From Halobacteriales archaeon QS_5_70_15 (GTDB taxonomy: Archaea > Halobacteriota > Halobacteria > Halobacteriales > Haloarculaceae): DNA of 24,602 nucleotides. This document shows, one piece after another, positions 15,484-22,248 of the stretch. Where the stretch lies: positions 1 to 24,602 of the forward strand of contig PXRQ01000056.1 in assembly GCA_003022005.1 (NCBI GenBank), in the 5' to 3' direction. Made by a program: the position numbers and the translations under genes. The notes beneath the pieces were generated by a model, which worked only from the letters and a program-made list of their open reading frames with translations, did not search any database and was not told where the DNA came from. The number at the start of each line of letters is the position of its first letter. Position 1 is the first letter of the stretch.

Positions 15484-15505
15484 TCCCCCGTGCGCTACCG
15501 GGGGA
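15484..15505. terminator. Hairpin between convergent pit and arsN2
   Basis: TCCCCCG at 15484-15490 pairs perfectly with CGGGGGA at 15499-15505 across an 8-nt loop. It lies between the 3' ends of two converging genes, where a two-way terminator would sit. No T-run follows. Confidence 0.4.
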
Positions 15506-15522
15506 CTTCCGACGGGTCGACG

Positions 15523-15966
15523 CTACAGCCGCTTTCGCATACAGACCGCCGTCGAGGGACAGAGATCGGCGAACTCGGCCGTCCCACGGATATCGGCAGG
15601 CGCCTCGCTCCGCTCCACTTCCTCGTACCCCCGGCCGGCGAAGAACTCGCGCGCGGTCGTCGTGAGCAGGTAGAGCTCCTCGACGCCCTCCGCCTCGGCG
15701 ATCGCCTCCAGTCGCTCGCAGAGGGCCGTACCGAGCCCCTCGCTCCGGGCCGACCTCTCGACGACGACGGAGCGGAGGAGTCCGGCCGACCCGTGGATCT
15801 CGACGCCCCCGACGCCGACCGTCTCGTCGCCGTCGCGTGCGACGTAGAAGCACTCCGGTTTCGTGCGCACGTCCGACGACGGCAGGCCGTTCGCCTCCAG
15901 CAGGTCCACGACGTACTCGAGACGCTCCTCGTCCGTCGTCTCGAGCACGAGGGTCGCTCGGCTCAT
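15523..15966 (-). CDS. arsN2: GNAT acetyltransferase, ArsN2-like (arsenic resistance family)
   Basis: A GNAT fold of 147 aa from the ATG at 15966 (MSRATLVLETTDEERLEYVV). The acetyl-CoA site is LLRSVVVERSARSEGLGTAL (the R/Q-x-x-G-x-G/A loop), followed by GVEELYLLTTTAREFFAGRG. The tail PADIRGTAEFADLCPSTAVCM is the distinctive ending of proteins annotated ArsN2, found in arsenic loci. The biochemical substrate of ArsN2 is less clear than that of ArsN1. Functionally this may link with the arsR-arsC-arsM operon 4 kb away. Its promoter TATA lies inside the end of the palindrome at 15994-16076. The gene appears intact. Confidence 0.8.
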   Translation of the reverse strand: MSRATLVLETTDEERLEYVVDLLEANGLPSSDVRTKPECFYVARDGDETVGVGGVEIHGSAGLLRSVVVERSARSEGLGTALCERLEAIAEAEGVEELYLLTTTAREFFAGRGYEEVERSEAPADIRGTAEFADLCPSTAVCMRKRL

Positions 15967-15987
15967 ACCGGACCAACCGCCCGGCGG

Positions 15988-15998
15988 GGCTAATATAC
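15988..15998 (-). promoter_or_regulatory. TATA-like box of arsN2, overlapping the palindrome end
   Basis: The minus strand reads GGTATATTAGC about 22-32 nt before the ATG at 15966. The box is made partly of the terminal bases of the 83-bp palindrome, so the element's end may supply or modify the promoter. Confidence 0.5.
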
Positions 15999-16076
15999 CG
16001 TCGGACAGAGGCTTTGATAGAGTCGACCGAGGTACACTACCAGTCGAGACTATCAACCGTTCTGTCCGACGGTATA
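15994..16076. repeat. 83-bp near-perfect palindrome, possible second MITE type
   Basis: The ends are 16-bp perfect inverted repeats, TATACCGTCGGACAGA (15994-16009) and TCTGTCCGACGGTATA (16061-16076). Inside them TTGATAG and TCGAC recur at matching offsets on both strands, so the whole element folds on itself. If the element is counted from TACC to GGTA it is 79 bp with TA on both sides. Its size and TAC-GTCG ends resemble the 80-bp element in usp, but the sequences are otherwise different. It could be a non-mobile operator-like structure instead. Confidence 0.65.
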
Positions 16077-16120
16077 CCTTCCCCGGCGTGGCGAGGACCG
16101 ACCGGACGGCCCCGAACCCC

Positions 16121-16271
16121 ATCTCGAGTCGAAACACTACCCTTTCCCGTACGTGTGGGAACGTACCGCACATATAGGCGTCGGGAGCCGGATTCCGGGG
16201 TTCGAGGATCGGATCTCCAGTCGAAACAGTCCCCTTTTCGGTGCGCGTTCGCCCTTTTCGGTGTCGTTCGG
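16121..16271 (+). repeat. Degenerate direct repeats with AGTCGAAAC core
   Basis: Two 35-bp copies at 16121-16155 and 16213-16247 match at 28 of 35 positions; both start ATCTC-AGTCGAAACA and contain CCCTTT. A weaker related stretch (CAGTCGAGAC) lies in the right arm of the 83-bp palindrome at 16041-16050. CCCTTTTCGGTG is repeated in tandem at 16232 and 16252. Between the copies are GTACG/CGTAC (about 16149-16165) as an inverted repeat and a TATA-like CACATATAGG (16169-16178). I see no credible gene in 15967-16306, so this 340-bp gap is repeat and regulatory-like sequence. Confidence 0.5.
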
Positions 16272-16306
16272 ACCGACGAACCCGGAGGGCGGTCGGTGGG
16301 TGTCAC

Positions 16307-17482
16307 CTACGGCTCGATCGTCCGCAGTTCCCGCGGACTCGCCGGGAGCGTCCGCGTTCCGTCCCCCGTGACGACGACGTTCGTCTCGACGTGGAACGTC
16401 CCGTAGTCGGTGGCGAACGCCGGTTCGACCGTGAGGACCATCCCCGGCTCGAACGTCCCGTCGTTCCCGGCGCCGAGACTCGGTAGTTCGGTCACCTGCA
16501 GCCCCAGCGAGTGACCCACCCGCCCGGCCAGCCGGGAGAGATGTGCGGTCGTCGGAAGGTCGAGGTCGTCGATCGCGGTGTCGGCCTCGCTGGCGACCTC
16601 CGACGTCGAGACACCGGGTTCGATGGCGTCGACGGCGTGGCGGGTTATCCGGCGGACCGCGCGCTGTGCCTCGCGCTGTCGCCGGCTCGGCCCGCCGACG
16701 ACGCCCGCCCGACTGAAGTCCGAAAAGTAGCCGCCGACGGCACAGCCGCCGTCGATCCAGACCATGTCGCCCCTCTCGACGGTCCGGTCCGAGCCGCCGC
16801 TCGCGGTGCGGTCGTACTCCCCCGGTCCGCAGGCGACGAGCCCCCACGGTGCCGTGCCCCCGAGGTCGAGCAGGTGCCGGCGGAACAGCGACCCGACCTC
16901 GGCCCCGGTCGTCCCCGCCGACACGTCCGCGAAGGTGCGGGAGAACGCCCCGTCCGTGATCTCGCAGGCCCGTTCGATCCGCCCTATCTCGGCGGCCGAC
17001 TTCCGGGAGCGCAGGTCAGCGAGGAGCGGCTGGGCGTCGACGAACGTCGCGTCGGCGCCCTCGGTGAACTCCCGGAACCCGCCCGCGGGCACCGAGAGCG
17101 TCGTCTCCCGGCCGTACTCGACGCCGATGCGGCCCCTCGACACCCCGGCATCGTCGAGCGCGCCGCGCAGTTCCGCGGCCGGGAGCGAGGAGAGCCGATC
17201 GTATGTCAGGGGGGTGCAGTCGTCGTCCGTACCGATGCCGGCGGCCAGGAACTCGTGGACGAGGAGCCTCGGCGCGCCGTCCCGGGGGAGGAGGTAGAGC
17301 ATCGGCCGCGACCCGCTCTCGCCACCGAGCATCCCGCTCGCGCCCTCGAAGTACGCGAGGTTCGGCCCGCCCGTCAGGAGCAGCGCGTCGAGACCCTCCC
17401 CGGCCATCCGGTCGCGCGCCCGGTCACGGCGGGCGGCCCGGTCGAGTTCGTGCTCGGGATCGAAGTCGGCGGCCGTACCCAT
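16307..17482 (-). CDS. M24 family Xaa-Pro aminopeptidase/dipeptidase
   Basis: A dinuclear-metal peptidase of the pita-bread fold that cleaves next to proline or acts on small dipeptides. It has 391 aa from the ATG at 17482 (MGTAADFDPEHELDRAARRD). The N-terminal creatinase-like domain includes GLDALLLTGGPNLAYFEGAS. The catalytic domain shows all five metal ligands in order: Asp in MVWIDGGC, Asp in YFSDFSR, His in GRVGHSLGLQVTE, Glu in VLTVEPAF, Glu in FHVETNVVV. A frame extension upstream to 17671 is proline-rich, unlike the family, and lies beyond the promoter. The stop is TAG at 16307-16309. No lesion was seen. Precise substrate is unknown. Confidence 0.9.
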   Translation of the reverse strand: MGTAADFDPEHELDRAARRDRARDRMAGEGLDALLLTGGPNLAYFEGASGMLGGESGSRPMLYLLPRDGAPRLLVHEFLAAGIGTDDDCTPLTYDRLSSLPAAELRGALDDAGVSRGRIGVEYGRETTLSVPAGGFREFTEGADATFVDAQPLLADLRSRKSAAEIGRIERACEITDGAFSRTFADVSAGTTGAEVGSLFRRHLLDLGGTAPWGLVACGPGEYDRTASGGSDRTVERGDMVWIDGGCAVGGYFSDFSRAGVVGGPSRRQREAQRAVRRITRHAVDAIEPGVSTSEVASEADTAIDDLDLPTTAHLSRLAGRVGHSLGLQVTELPSLGAGNDGTFEPGMVLTVEPAFATDYGTFHVETNVVVTGDGTRTLPASPRELRTIEP

Positions 17483-17806
17483 GACGCCGGGAACTCTCCG
17501 CTGGTCCTCATAAACCCACCCGGTCGCTCCCGGCGGGGCTACCGGGCACGGTCGGGGGCGACGACCGTGTGGGACGGGAGAGTGCGTGCTCGGCGGCGGT
17601 TGCCCCGTTCGGGTGCGCCACGTCCCGTCGACTGGAACCGGTACGGGTCGAACGACACGGTGGGCGGTCACCGGGGGAGACGGTCGAACCCGGAACGGGC
17701 GACGCCGACGCGCGGCCCGGGGCCGGTCACGGTCCCCTCCGGGATCGTATCCGCGCTTCGGAACCGGCGGCGGTCCCCGACGGGGCTACCGATCGGCGTC
17801 GGGGCG
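17483..17806. other. 324-bp intergenic stretch between the MFS and M24 genes
   Basis: It holds the M24 promoter at 17505-17517 (minus strand GGGTTTATGAGGA, about 23-35 nt before the ATG, leaderless type). The remaining 290 bp are GC-rich, and the open frames in them have shadow-like composition. I see no gene, hairpin or repeat I can support. Confidence 0.45.
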
Positions 17807-19033
17807 TCACGACCTCGTCCCGCCGGCCCTCGCGACCTCCCGCGAGGGGACGAACGCGAAGAGGGCGGCGGCGAGGCCGGTCAGACCGGCGAGCAGGAGG
17901 AACGACTCGTCGAACAGCCCGGCCTCGGCGAGCGCGCCGACGACGGTCGAGCCACCGGCGCCGAGGAGGAAGAAGCCGGTCCGGATGACCCCCCAGGCCG
18001 TTCCGGTCACCTCCGCGGGGAGGACGGCGATGACGTAGGCGTTCGAGACGGGCGCGACGGCCAGCCGGGACCCGACGAGCGTGACGAGAACCGCCATCGG
18101 GAGCACGCCGTCGACGAACGGGACGGCCGCGACCGTGACCCCGCCGACCGCGGCCGATCCCGTGAGAACGGCCCGTTCGCCGAACGCGTCGGCGAGGTTC
18201 CCGGCGACGGCCTGGGCGAGCGCGCCGCCGACGAACAGGAGCGCGAACAGCGCCGACGCGGTCGACTGCTCGAACCCCTTCACCTCGACCAGGTACGTGG
18301 GGAGGAACGCCGAGAGCCCCTGGAAGGCGAACAGCATGAGCGTCACCGCACCCACGGCCGTCAGCACGGCCCGGTTCCGGATCGCCCGGCCGACGTCCCC
18401 GAGGAGCTCCGCGGGCGGCGTCGGCTCGTGGCTCGCGCCGCCCTCCCGAGGCGGGACGGCCCACCAGGCGAGCGTCGCGGCCGCGAGGTACGGCACCAGC
18501 ATCCCGCCGACGACGACCCGCCACCCGAGGTTGCCGACGAGCGCGCCCGCGAGGAACGGGAGGACCGCCGACCCGACGCTCCCCGCGGCGAGCGCGGCCC
18601 CGAGAGCCGCCCCGTCGTTCGTCGGGAACGTCCGCGAGATGGCGGTCCCGCGGGCCGGGCCGTACAGTCCGGTGACGAACCCGAACGCGGCGCTCGCGAG
18701 GACGAAGACGGGAAAGGTCGGCGCGAGGCCGAGCGCGGCGGCCACGACGGCCGAGAGGAGGAGGCTCCCGGCGAGCAGCCGCCGCTCGCCGAGCCGGTCG
18801 ACCAGCAGGCCGGCCGGCGACTGCATCAGCGCGTACGTCGCCCACAGCACCGTGATGGCGACGCCGGCGTCGGCGTTGCCGAGGTCGAACGCCGCCTTGA
18901 CCTGCGGGAGCACCGCCGGGACCAAGAAGCGCCCGCCAAGGATGAACAGCCACCCGGCGGCGATGGCCAGTAGCGCCCACCCGCGGCCGTCGCCGCGGAG
19001 TCGACCGACGGCCGTTCGCAACCCCGTGGACAC
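17807..19033 (-). CDS. MFS transporter
   Basis: A major facilitator superfamily permease of 408 aa with about twelve hydrophobic helices. The GTG at 19033 (STGLRTAVGRLRGDGRGWAL) fits a TATA-like box (minus AAGGGTTAGTA, 19056-19066) 23-33 nt upstream, so the transcript is probably leaderless. The loop-2 motif between helices 2 and 3 reads GLLVDRLGERRLLAG, the classic G-x3-D-R-x-G-x-R signature, and the second half has NLADAFGERAVLTG. The central loop is acidic (PPREGGASHEPTPPAELLGD). The stop is TGA at 17807-17809. The substrate cannot be predicted. It is divergent from the HTH gene at 19240 and separated from it by 206 bp, which may share regulation. Confidence 0.9.
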   Translation of the reverse strand: MSTGLRTAVGRLRGDGRGWALLAIAAGWLFILGGRFLVPAVLPQVKAAFDLGNADAGVAITVLWATYALMQSPAGLLVDRLGERRLLAGSLLLSAVVAAALGLAPTFPVFVLASAAFGFVTGLYGPARGTAISRTFPTNDGAALGAALAAGSVGSAVLPFLAGALVGNLGWRVVVGGMLVPYLAAATLAWWAVPPREGGASHEPTPPAELLGDVGRAIRNRAVLTAVGAVTLMLFAFQGLSAFLPTYLVEVKGFEQSTASALFALLFVGGALAQAVAGNLADAFGERAVLTGSAAVGGVTVAAVPFVDGVLPMAVLVTLVGSRLAVAPVSNAYVIAVLPAEVTGTAWGVIRTGFFLLGAGGSTVVGALAEAGLFDESFLLLAGLTGLAAALFAFVPSREVARAGGTRS

Positions 19034-19207
19034 GTCCGGGGCTCCACGGGGCCGGTACTAACCCTTCCCGGTTCCCGCTGCCGGCCCGCGCTCTCGTCGT
19101 GGTGACCCGGGCACGGGTCACCGAGCCGTCATCCGGCTGGCGGATCCCGGAAGGATGTTCGGCCTGCAGGCGCCGGCGACTGTCGTGGACCACCCGCGGG
19201 ACGGAAG

Positions 19208-19217
19208 CGGCTAAGAG
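19208..19217 (+). promoter_or_regulatory. TATA-like box of the HTH regulator
   Basis: GCGGCTAAGAGC-type box centred 23-32 nt before the ATG at 19240, the usual leaderless spacing. The region faces the divergent MFS promoter. Confidence 0.35.
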
Positions 19218-19239
19218 CCTCCGCCGAAGTGACCCACGT

Positions 19240-19905
19240 ATGCCCACCATCGTGACCGGGACGGTCCCCGCCGAGGAACTCGCGCTCTCGCACACCCTCG
19301 AATCGCTCCCGGACATGCTGTTCGAGGTCGAGCGGATCGTCACGAGCGGCGACGACGCGCTGATGCCGCTGCTGTGGATCCGTGGGCCCTCGCGCGACCG
19401 CGTCGAGGCGATCCTCGCGGAGGACCGGACGGTCGACGGCGTCGAACTCGTCGGCGACTTCGGCGGGGAGTGGCTCTTCCGGATGGAGTGGATCGACCGG
19501 GTCGACCTCCTCGTCCAGATGCTTACCAACGCCGAGGCGACCGTGCTCGACGCCGTCGGCCGCGACGGGCAGTGGAAGCTCAGGGTGCTCTACCCGGAAC
19601 GGGAGCTGTTCTCGAAGACCCACGACTTCTGCGAGGAGCACGGCCTCGCTTTCGACGTCCGCTCGATCCGCGAGCTGGAGGGCGAGCCCGCCGGCCGCTA
19701 CGGCCTGACGGCCGAGCAGTACGAGGTGCTCGCCGAGGCGGCCAGGCTGGGCTACTTCGAGGTCCCCCGAGCGGTGAGCCTCGAGGAGCTCGCCGAGGAG
19801 CTCGGCGTCTCGCACCAGGCCGCCTCCGAGCGGATCAGGCGGGCCACGAGCGCGCTCGTCGATGACACCCTGTTCGTCGGCCTGAACGAGCACGAACGGG
19901 ACTGA
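19240..19905 (+). CDS. Bacterio-opsin-activator (Bat/HTH-10) type transcription regulator
   Basis: A 221-aa protein from the ATG at 19240 (MPTIVTGTVPAEELALSHTL). The N-terminal half is an alpha/beta sensing region (LESLPDMLFEVERIVTSGDD; LVGDFGGEWLFRMEWIDRVD) with no recognisable cofactor site. The C-terminal domain LTAEQYEVLAEAARLGYFEV, PRAVSLEELAEELGVSHQAA and SERIRRATSALVDDTL is the typical haloarchaeal HTH-10 winged helix seen in Bat-like regulators. The target is unknown. It lies directly before the arsenic operon and divergent to an MFS transporter, so either could be controlled. The stop TGA at 19903-19905 abuts the repeat end at 19906. Confidence 0.88.
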   Translation: MPTIVTGTVPAEELALSHTLESLPDMLFEVERIVTSGDDALMPLLWIRGPSRDRVEAILAEDRTVDGVELVGDFGGEWLFRMEWIDRVDLLVQMLTNAEATVLDAVGRDGQWKLRVLYPERELFSKTHDFCEEHGLAFDVRSIRELEGEPAGRYGLTAEQYEVLAEAARLGYFEVPRAVSLEELAEELGVSHQAASERIRRATSALVDDTLFVGLNEHERD

Positions 19906-19969
19906 TACGGTCGTGCGTGACGGTCCGGGGGGTCGGGCGTCGAGCGGCACGAACACCGTCCCGCGACCG
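19906..19969 (+). repeat. Possible degenerate third copy of the TACGGTCGTGCGT element
   Basis: It starts TACGGTCGTGCGTGACG (19906-19922), which matches the left end of the usp element at 16 of 17 positions, immediately after the HTH stop codon. The distal part, ACCGTCCCGCGACCG, is a loose inverted match to the left end, and GCACGAAC is shared with the copy at 12815-12899. The expected CGCACGACCGTA right end is absent. A 3' hairpin serving as terminator is an alternative. Confidence 0.45.
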
Positions 19970-20007
19970 GGGCCGGAGTTACGGCGGGACCGGGCCCGTC
20001 CCGATCC

Positions 20008-20046
20008 CCGGAACAGTTATATGAACAGTTGTCGAATCGTTCGAAT
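20008..20046 (+). promoter_or_regulatory. arsR promoter with candidate self-operator
   Basis: GTTATATGAAC (20015-20025) is a TATA box 22-32 nt before the ATG at 20047. GAACAGTT is repeated at 20011-20018 and 20023-20030. ATATGAAC is mirrored, with a gap, by GTTCGAATAT (20039-20048). Repeats around the TATA box and start fit binding by the dimeric ArsR it encodes, relieved by arsenite. Confidence 0.5.
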
Positions 20047-20451
20047 ATGGCTCAGCGACCCGACCGGCTGGAGCGACTCGTCGAGGGGGAGCTCGGCGAG
20101 TGCCGTGCGGCGGACGTCGAGGCGCGGCTCGAGACCCTCGAAGCGTTCGCGGCCGACGTCCCCGACGCCGTCGACCGCGACGTGAACGCGCTGAAGGCGC
20201 TCGGCAACGACACCCGGTACACCGTCATCCGGCTCCTCCGGGCCGCGGACAGGGAGCTGTGCGTCTGTGAGATCACGCCGGTCGTCGACGTCAGCGACAG
20301 CGCCATCAGCCACGCGCTGTCGACCCTGCACGACGCCGGGCTCGTCCGCCGCCGCAAGGACGGCACCTGGCGGTACTACGAGACGACCGACCGTGCCGAG
20401 GTCCTGCTCGACGCGCTCGACGAGACCCGGGATGGGGGTGAGGGCCGGTGA
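20047..20451 (+). CDS. arsR: ArsR-family arsenite-responsive repressor
   Basis: A 134-aa winged-helix repressor. The ATG at 20047 (MAQRPDRLERLVEGELGECR) is preferred over the TTG at 20029, which would lie inside the promoter. DNA-binding helices are in ALKALGNDTRYTVIRLLRAA and VSDSAISHALSTLHDAGLVR. The metal box ELCVCEI (C72, C74) is the classic ArsR As(III)/Sb(III) site at the start of the recognition helix-turn-helix. The final GTGA overlaps the start of the arsC gene, so the operon is translationally coupled. It probably represses its own operon until arsenite binds. The gene appears intact. Confidence 0.92.
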   Translation: MAQRPDRLERLVEGELGECRAADVEARLETLEAFAADVPDAVDRDVNALKALGNDTRYTVIRLLRAADRELCVCEITPVVDVSDSAISHALSTLHDAGLVRRRKDGTWRYYETTDRAEVLLDALDETRDGGEGR

Positions 20452-20888
20452 GCGACCCCGTCCGCGTGGCGTTCGTGTGCGTGCGGAACGCCGGGCGCTC
20501 GCAGATGTCGACCGCGTTCGCCGAGCGCGAGCGCGAGCGCCGGGGTCTCGGGGGGGCAGTCGAGATCCTCACCGGCGGAACCCACCCCGCGGACGGCGTC
20601 CACGGGGAGGTGATCGAGGCCATGCGGGAGGCGGGGTTCGACCTCTCGGACCGGACGCCGCGGGCGATCTCGACCGCCGAACTCGAGTCCTGTGACCACG
20701 TCGCCACGATGGGGTGCTCGACGCTCGACCTGGACGCGGGTGCCTCGGGGGTCGACGTCCGTGACTGGGCGCTCGACGACCCGGGCGGGCGGGACCTCGA
20801 GGAAGTCCGGGCGATACGCGACGAGATCGCCGGACGGGTGAGCGACCTGTTCGACGAGATAGAGGCGGAGGTGGGCACGCGTGTCTGA
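20448..20888 (+). CDS. arsC: Arsenate reductase, thioredoxin-coupled LMW-phosphatase type
   Basis: Reduces arsenate to arsenite. It has 146 aa from the GTG at 20448, overlapping the arsR stop by 4 bp. The P-loop CVRNAGRS has the C-x5-R-S of low-molecular-weight phosphatases (C11 to R17). Two further cysteines, C82 (LESCDHV) and C90 (ATMGCST), sit where the Cys82/Cys89 relay of the thioredoxin-type ArsC is found, which favours an arsenate reductase over a protein phosphatase. The catalytic Asp-Pro is in DWALDDPGG (D111-P112). The next gene begins eight bases before this one ends. Its product, arsenite, is the substrate for the downstream methyltransferase. Confidence 0.9.
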   Translation: MSDPVRVAFVCVRNAGRSQMSTAFAERERERRGLGGAVEILTGGTHPADGVHGEVIEAMREAGFDLSDRTPRAISTAELESCDHVATMGCSTLDLDAGASGVDVRDWALDDPGGRDLEEVRAIRDEIAGRVSDLFDEIEAEVGTRV

Positions 20889-21720
20889 CTCGGGCGGTGG
20901 CGAAGCCGACGCCGGGCTCGACGCCGCGGCCCGGCGCCGGGCGGTACGCGATCGGTACGCACGCATCGCCACGGAGGACGGGGGCGGCCCCGGCGACGGC
21001 GGCTCCGACGACGGGTGCTGCACGGACGGCACGCCGGCGACGGGCACCGACGAGCGGGCCAGACAGGTCGGCTACTCGGACGCGGACGTCGACGCGGCGG
21101 GGACGGCGAACCTCGGGCTGGGCTGCGGGAACCCGAACGCGCTCGCGTCGCTCTCGACCGGGGAGACGGTGCTCGATCTCGGATCCGGCGCCGGCTTCGA
21201 CTGTGTCCTCGCGGCGCGGGAGGTGGGCGGGACGGGACGGGTGATCGGCGTCGACATGACCCCGGAGATGGTCGAGAAGGCCCGCGACAACGCCCGGGAG
21301 CAGGGGTTCGGGAACGTCGAGTTCCGCCTCGGCGAGATCGAGCACCTCCCGGTCGCCGACGGGACCGTCGACGTCGTGATCTCGAACTGCGTGATAAACC
21401 TCTCGCCCGACAAGCCACGGGCCTTCCGCGAGGCGTTCCGGGCGCTCCGCCCGGGCGGTCGCCTCGCCGTCTCGGACGTCGTGCTGACCGCCGAGATCCC
21501 CGAGGGTCTCGGGGCGGACCCGGGGTCGGTCGCGGCCTGTGTCGCCGGCGCGTCGCGCATCGACGAGATCGAGCGGCTGCTCGACGACGCCGGTTTCGTG
21601 GACGTCGACGTCTCGCCGAAGGACGACAGCGACCGCTTCATCCGGGAGTGGGACGAGGAGCGGGACCTGAGCGAGTTCGTCGTCTCAGCGGAGATCACCG
21701 GGCGGAAACCGGAGTCGTAG
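20881..21720 (+). CDS. arsM: Arsenite S-adenosylmethionine methyltransferase
   Basis: Methylates As(III) to methylated, partly volatile forms. It has 279 aa from the GTG at 20881, which overlaps arsC by 8 bp. The SAM site is ETVLDLGSGAGFDCVLAARE (motif I), then VIGVDMTPEMVEKAR. Arsenite-binding cysteines correspond to C82 (GLGCGNPNALA), C170 (ISNCVINLSPDKPRA) and C220 (SVAACVAGASRI), the three conserved in ArsM. A CC pair (C46-C47) precedes them in DDGCCTDG and is common in this family. The C-terminal domain is shorter than in eukaryotic forms. No arsenite efflux gene (acr3 or arsB) is in the window, so methylation may be the main exit route. Confidence 0.94.
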   Translation: MSDSGGGEADAGLDAAARRRAVRDRYARIATEDGGGPGDGGSDDGCCTDGTPATGTDERARQVGYSDADVDAAGTANLGLGCGNPNALASLSTGETVLDLGSGAGFDCVLAAREVGGTGRVIGVDMTPEMVEKARDNAREQGFGNVEFRLGEIEHLPVADGTVDVVISNCVINLSPDKPRAFREAFRALRPGGRLAVSDVVLTAEIPEGLGADPGSVAACVAGASRIDEIERLLDDAGFVDVDVSPKDDSDRFIREWDEERDLSEFVVSAEITGRKPES

Positions 21721-21733
21721 CCGGGGTCCCCAA

Positions 21734-21771
21734 CCTCGCCTCCCCGGCCCGGCGAGGTCGGGGAGGCGAGG
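21734..21771. terminator. Strong hairpin between convergent arsM and DUF35 genes
   Basis: CCTCGCCTCCCC (21734-21745) pairs perfectly with GGGGAGGCGAGG (21760-21771) across 14 nt. A third match, GGCGAGG at 21751-21757, allows an alternative 7-bp fold. It lies 13 bp after the arsM stop and 33 bp before the DUF35 gene's 3' end, a natural place for a two-way terminator. Confidence 0.65.
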
Positions 21772-21804
21772 AGTCGAGAAGCCCGAAACGCCGGTTCCCG
21801 CGGC

Positions 21805-22248
21805 TCAGACCGGCACGAACACCGGTATCGCCACGTCCGGTTTCCCGGTAGGGACGAACCGGACCTCGACCCCGGTCCCGACGGCCACCTCGTCCGGGTC
21901 GGCGACGACCGTCGTCATCATCCGCGGCCCCTCCTCGAGTTCGACGTAGCCGAGCACCATCGGCAGGTCCGACTCCGGCCAGCCGGACATCCGCCGGGCG
22001 ACGGAGTACGTGTAGACCTCGCCGCGACCCGAAGCGACGGTCCACTCGGTGTCGGCGAGGCAGTCCGGACAGAGCGCCCGCGGGTAGTGGAAGACGAGCC
22101 CGCAGTCCGGGCACGCCGAGAGCCTGAGCTTCCCCTCGCTCGCGCCCCGCCACTACGGCGCCGACTCGGGCGTCACCTCGGGGGTCGGCCGGGGCTCCCA
22201 CCTGTCGGGGAGGCGGTCGGCCGCATCGGCGTCGGTGTCGTCGCTCAC
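21805..22248 (-). pseudogene. DUF35 zinc-ribbon/OB-fold acyl-CoA-associated protein with in-frame amber codon
   Basis: The partner protein of thiolase-superfamily enzymes. The GTG at 22248 overlaps the thiolase-like stop (GTGA) and begins SDDTDADAADRLPDRWEPRP. At codon 32 the frame meets TAG (22153-22155) in ...PESAP-stop-WRGASEGKLRL, where the family has an aromatic residue before the conserved Trp (YW or FW). A single base change from TAC would give it. Downstream the same frame continues perfectly: zinc ribbon CPDCGLVFHYPRALCPDC, then the OB fold GEVYTYSVARRMSG, VLGYVELEEGPRM and VRFVPTGKPD, to TGA at 21805-21807. The total would be 147 codons. Read-through or pyrrolysine is possible in principle but unsupported here; a point mutation or base error is more likely. 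Confidence 0.8.

Noticed and set aside
16511..18973. 820-codon plus-strand frame
   Set aside because: It is antisense to the M24 and MFS genes and shows only low-complexity acidic/Arg sequence.
22153..22155. Pyrrolysine or other recoding at the amber codon
   Set aside because: No tRNA or pyl gene is visible, the position is normally aromatic, and a single base change explains it. It is kept only as a remote option in the finding.
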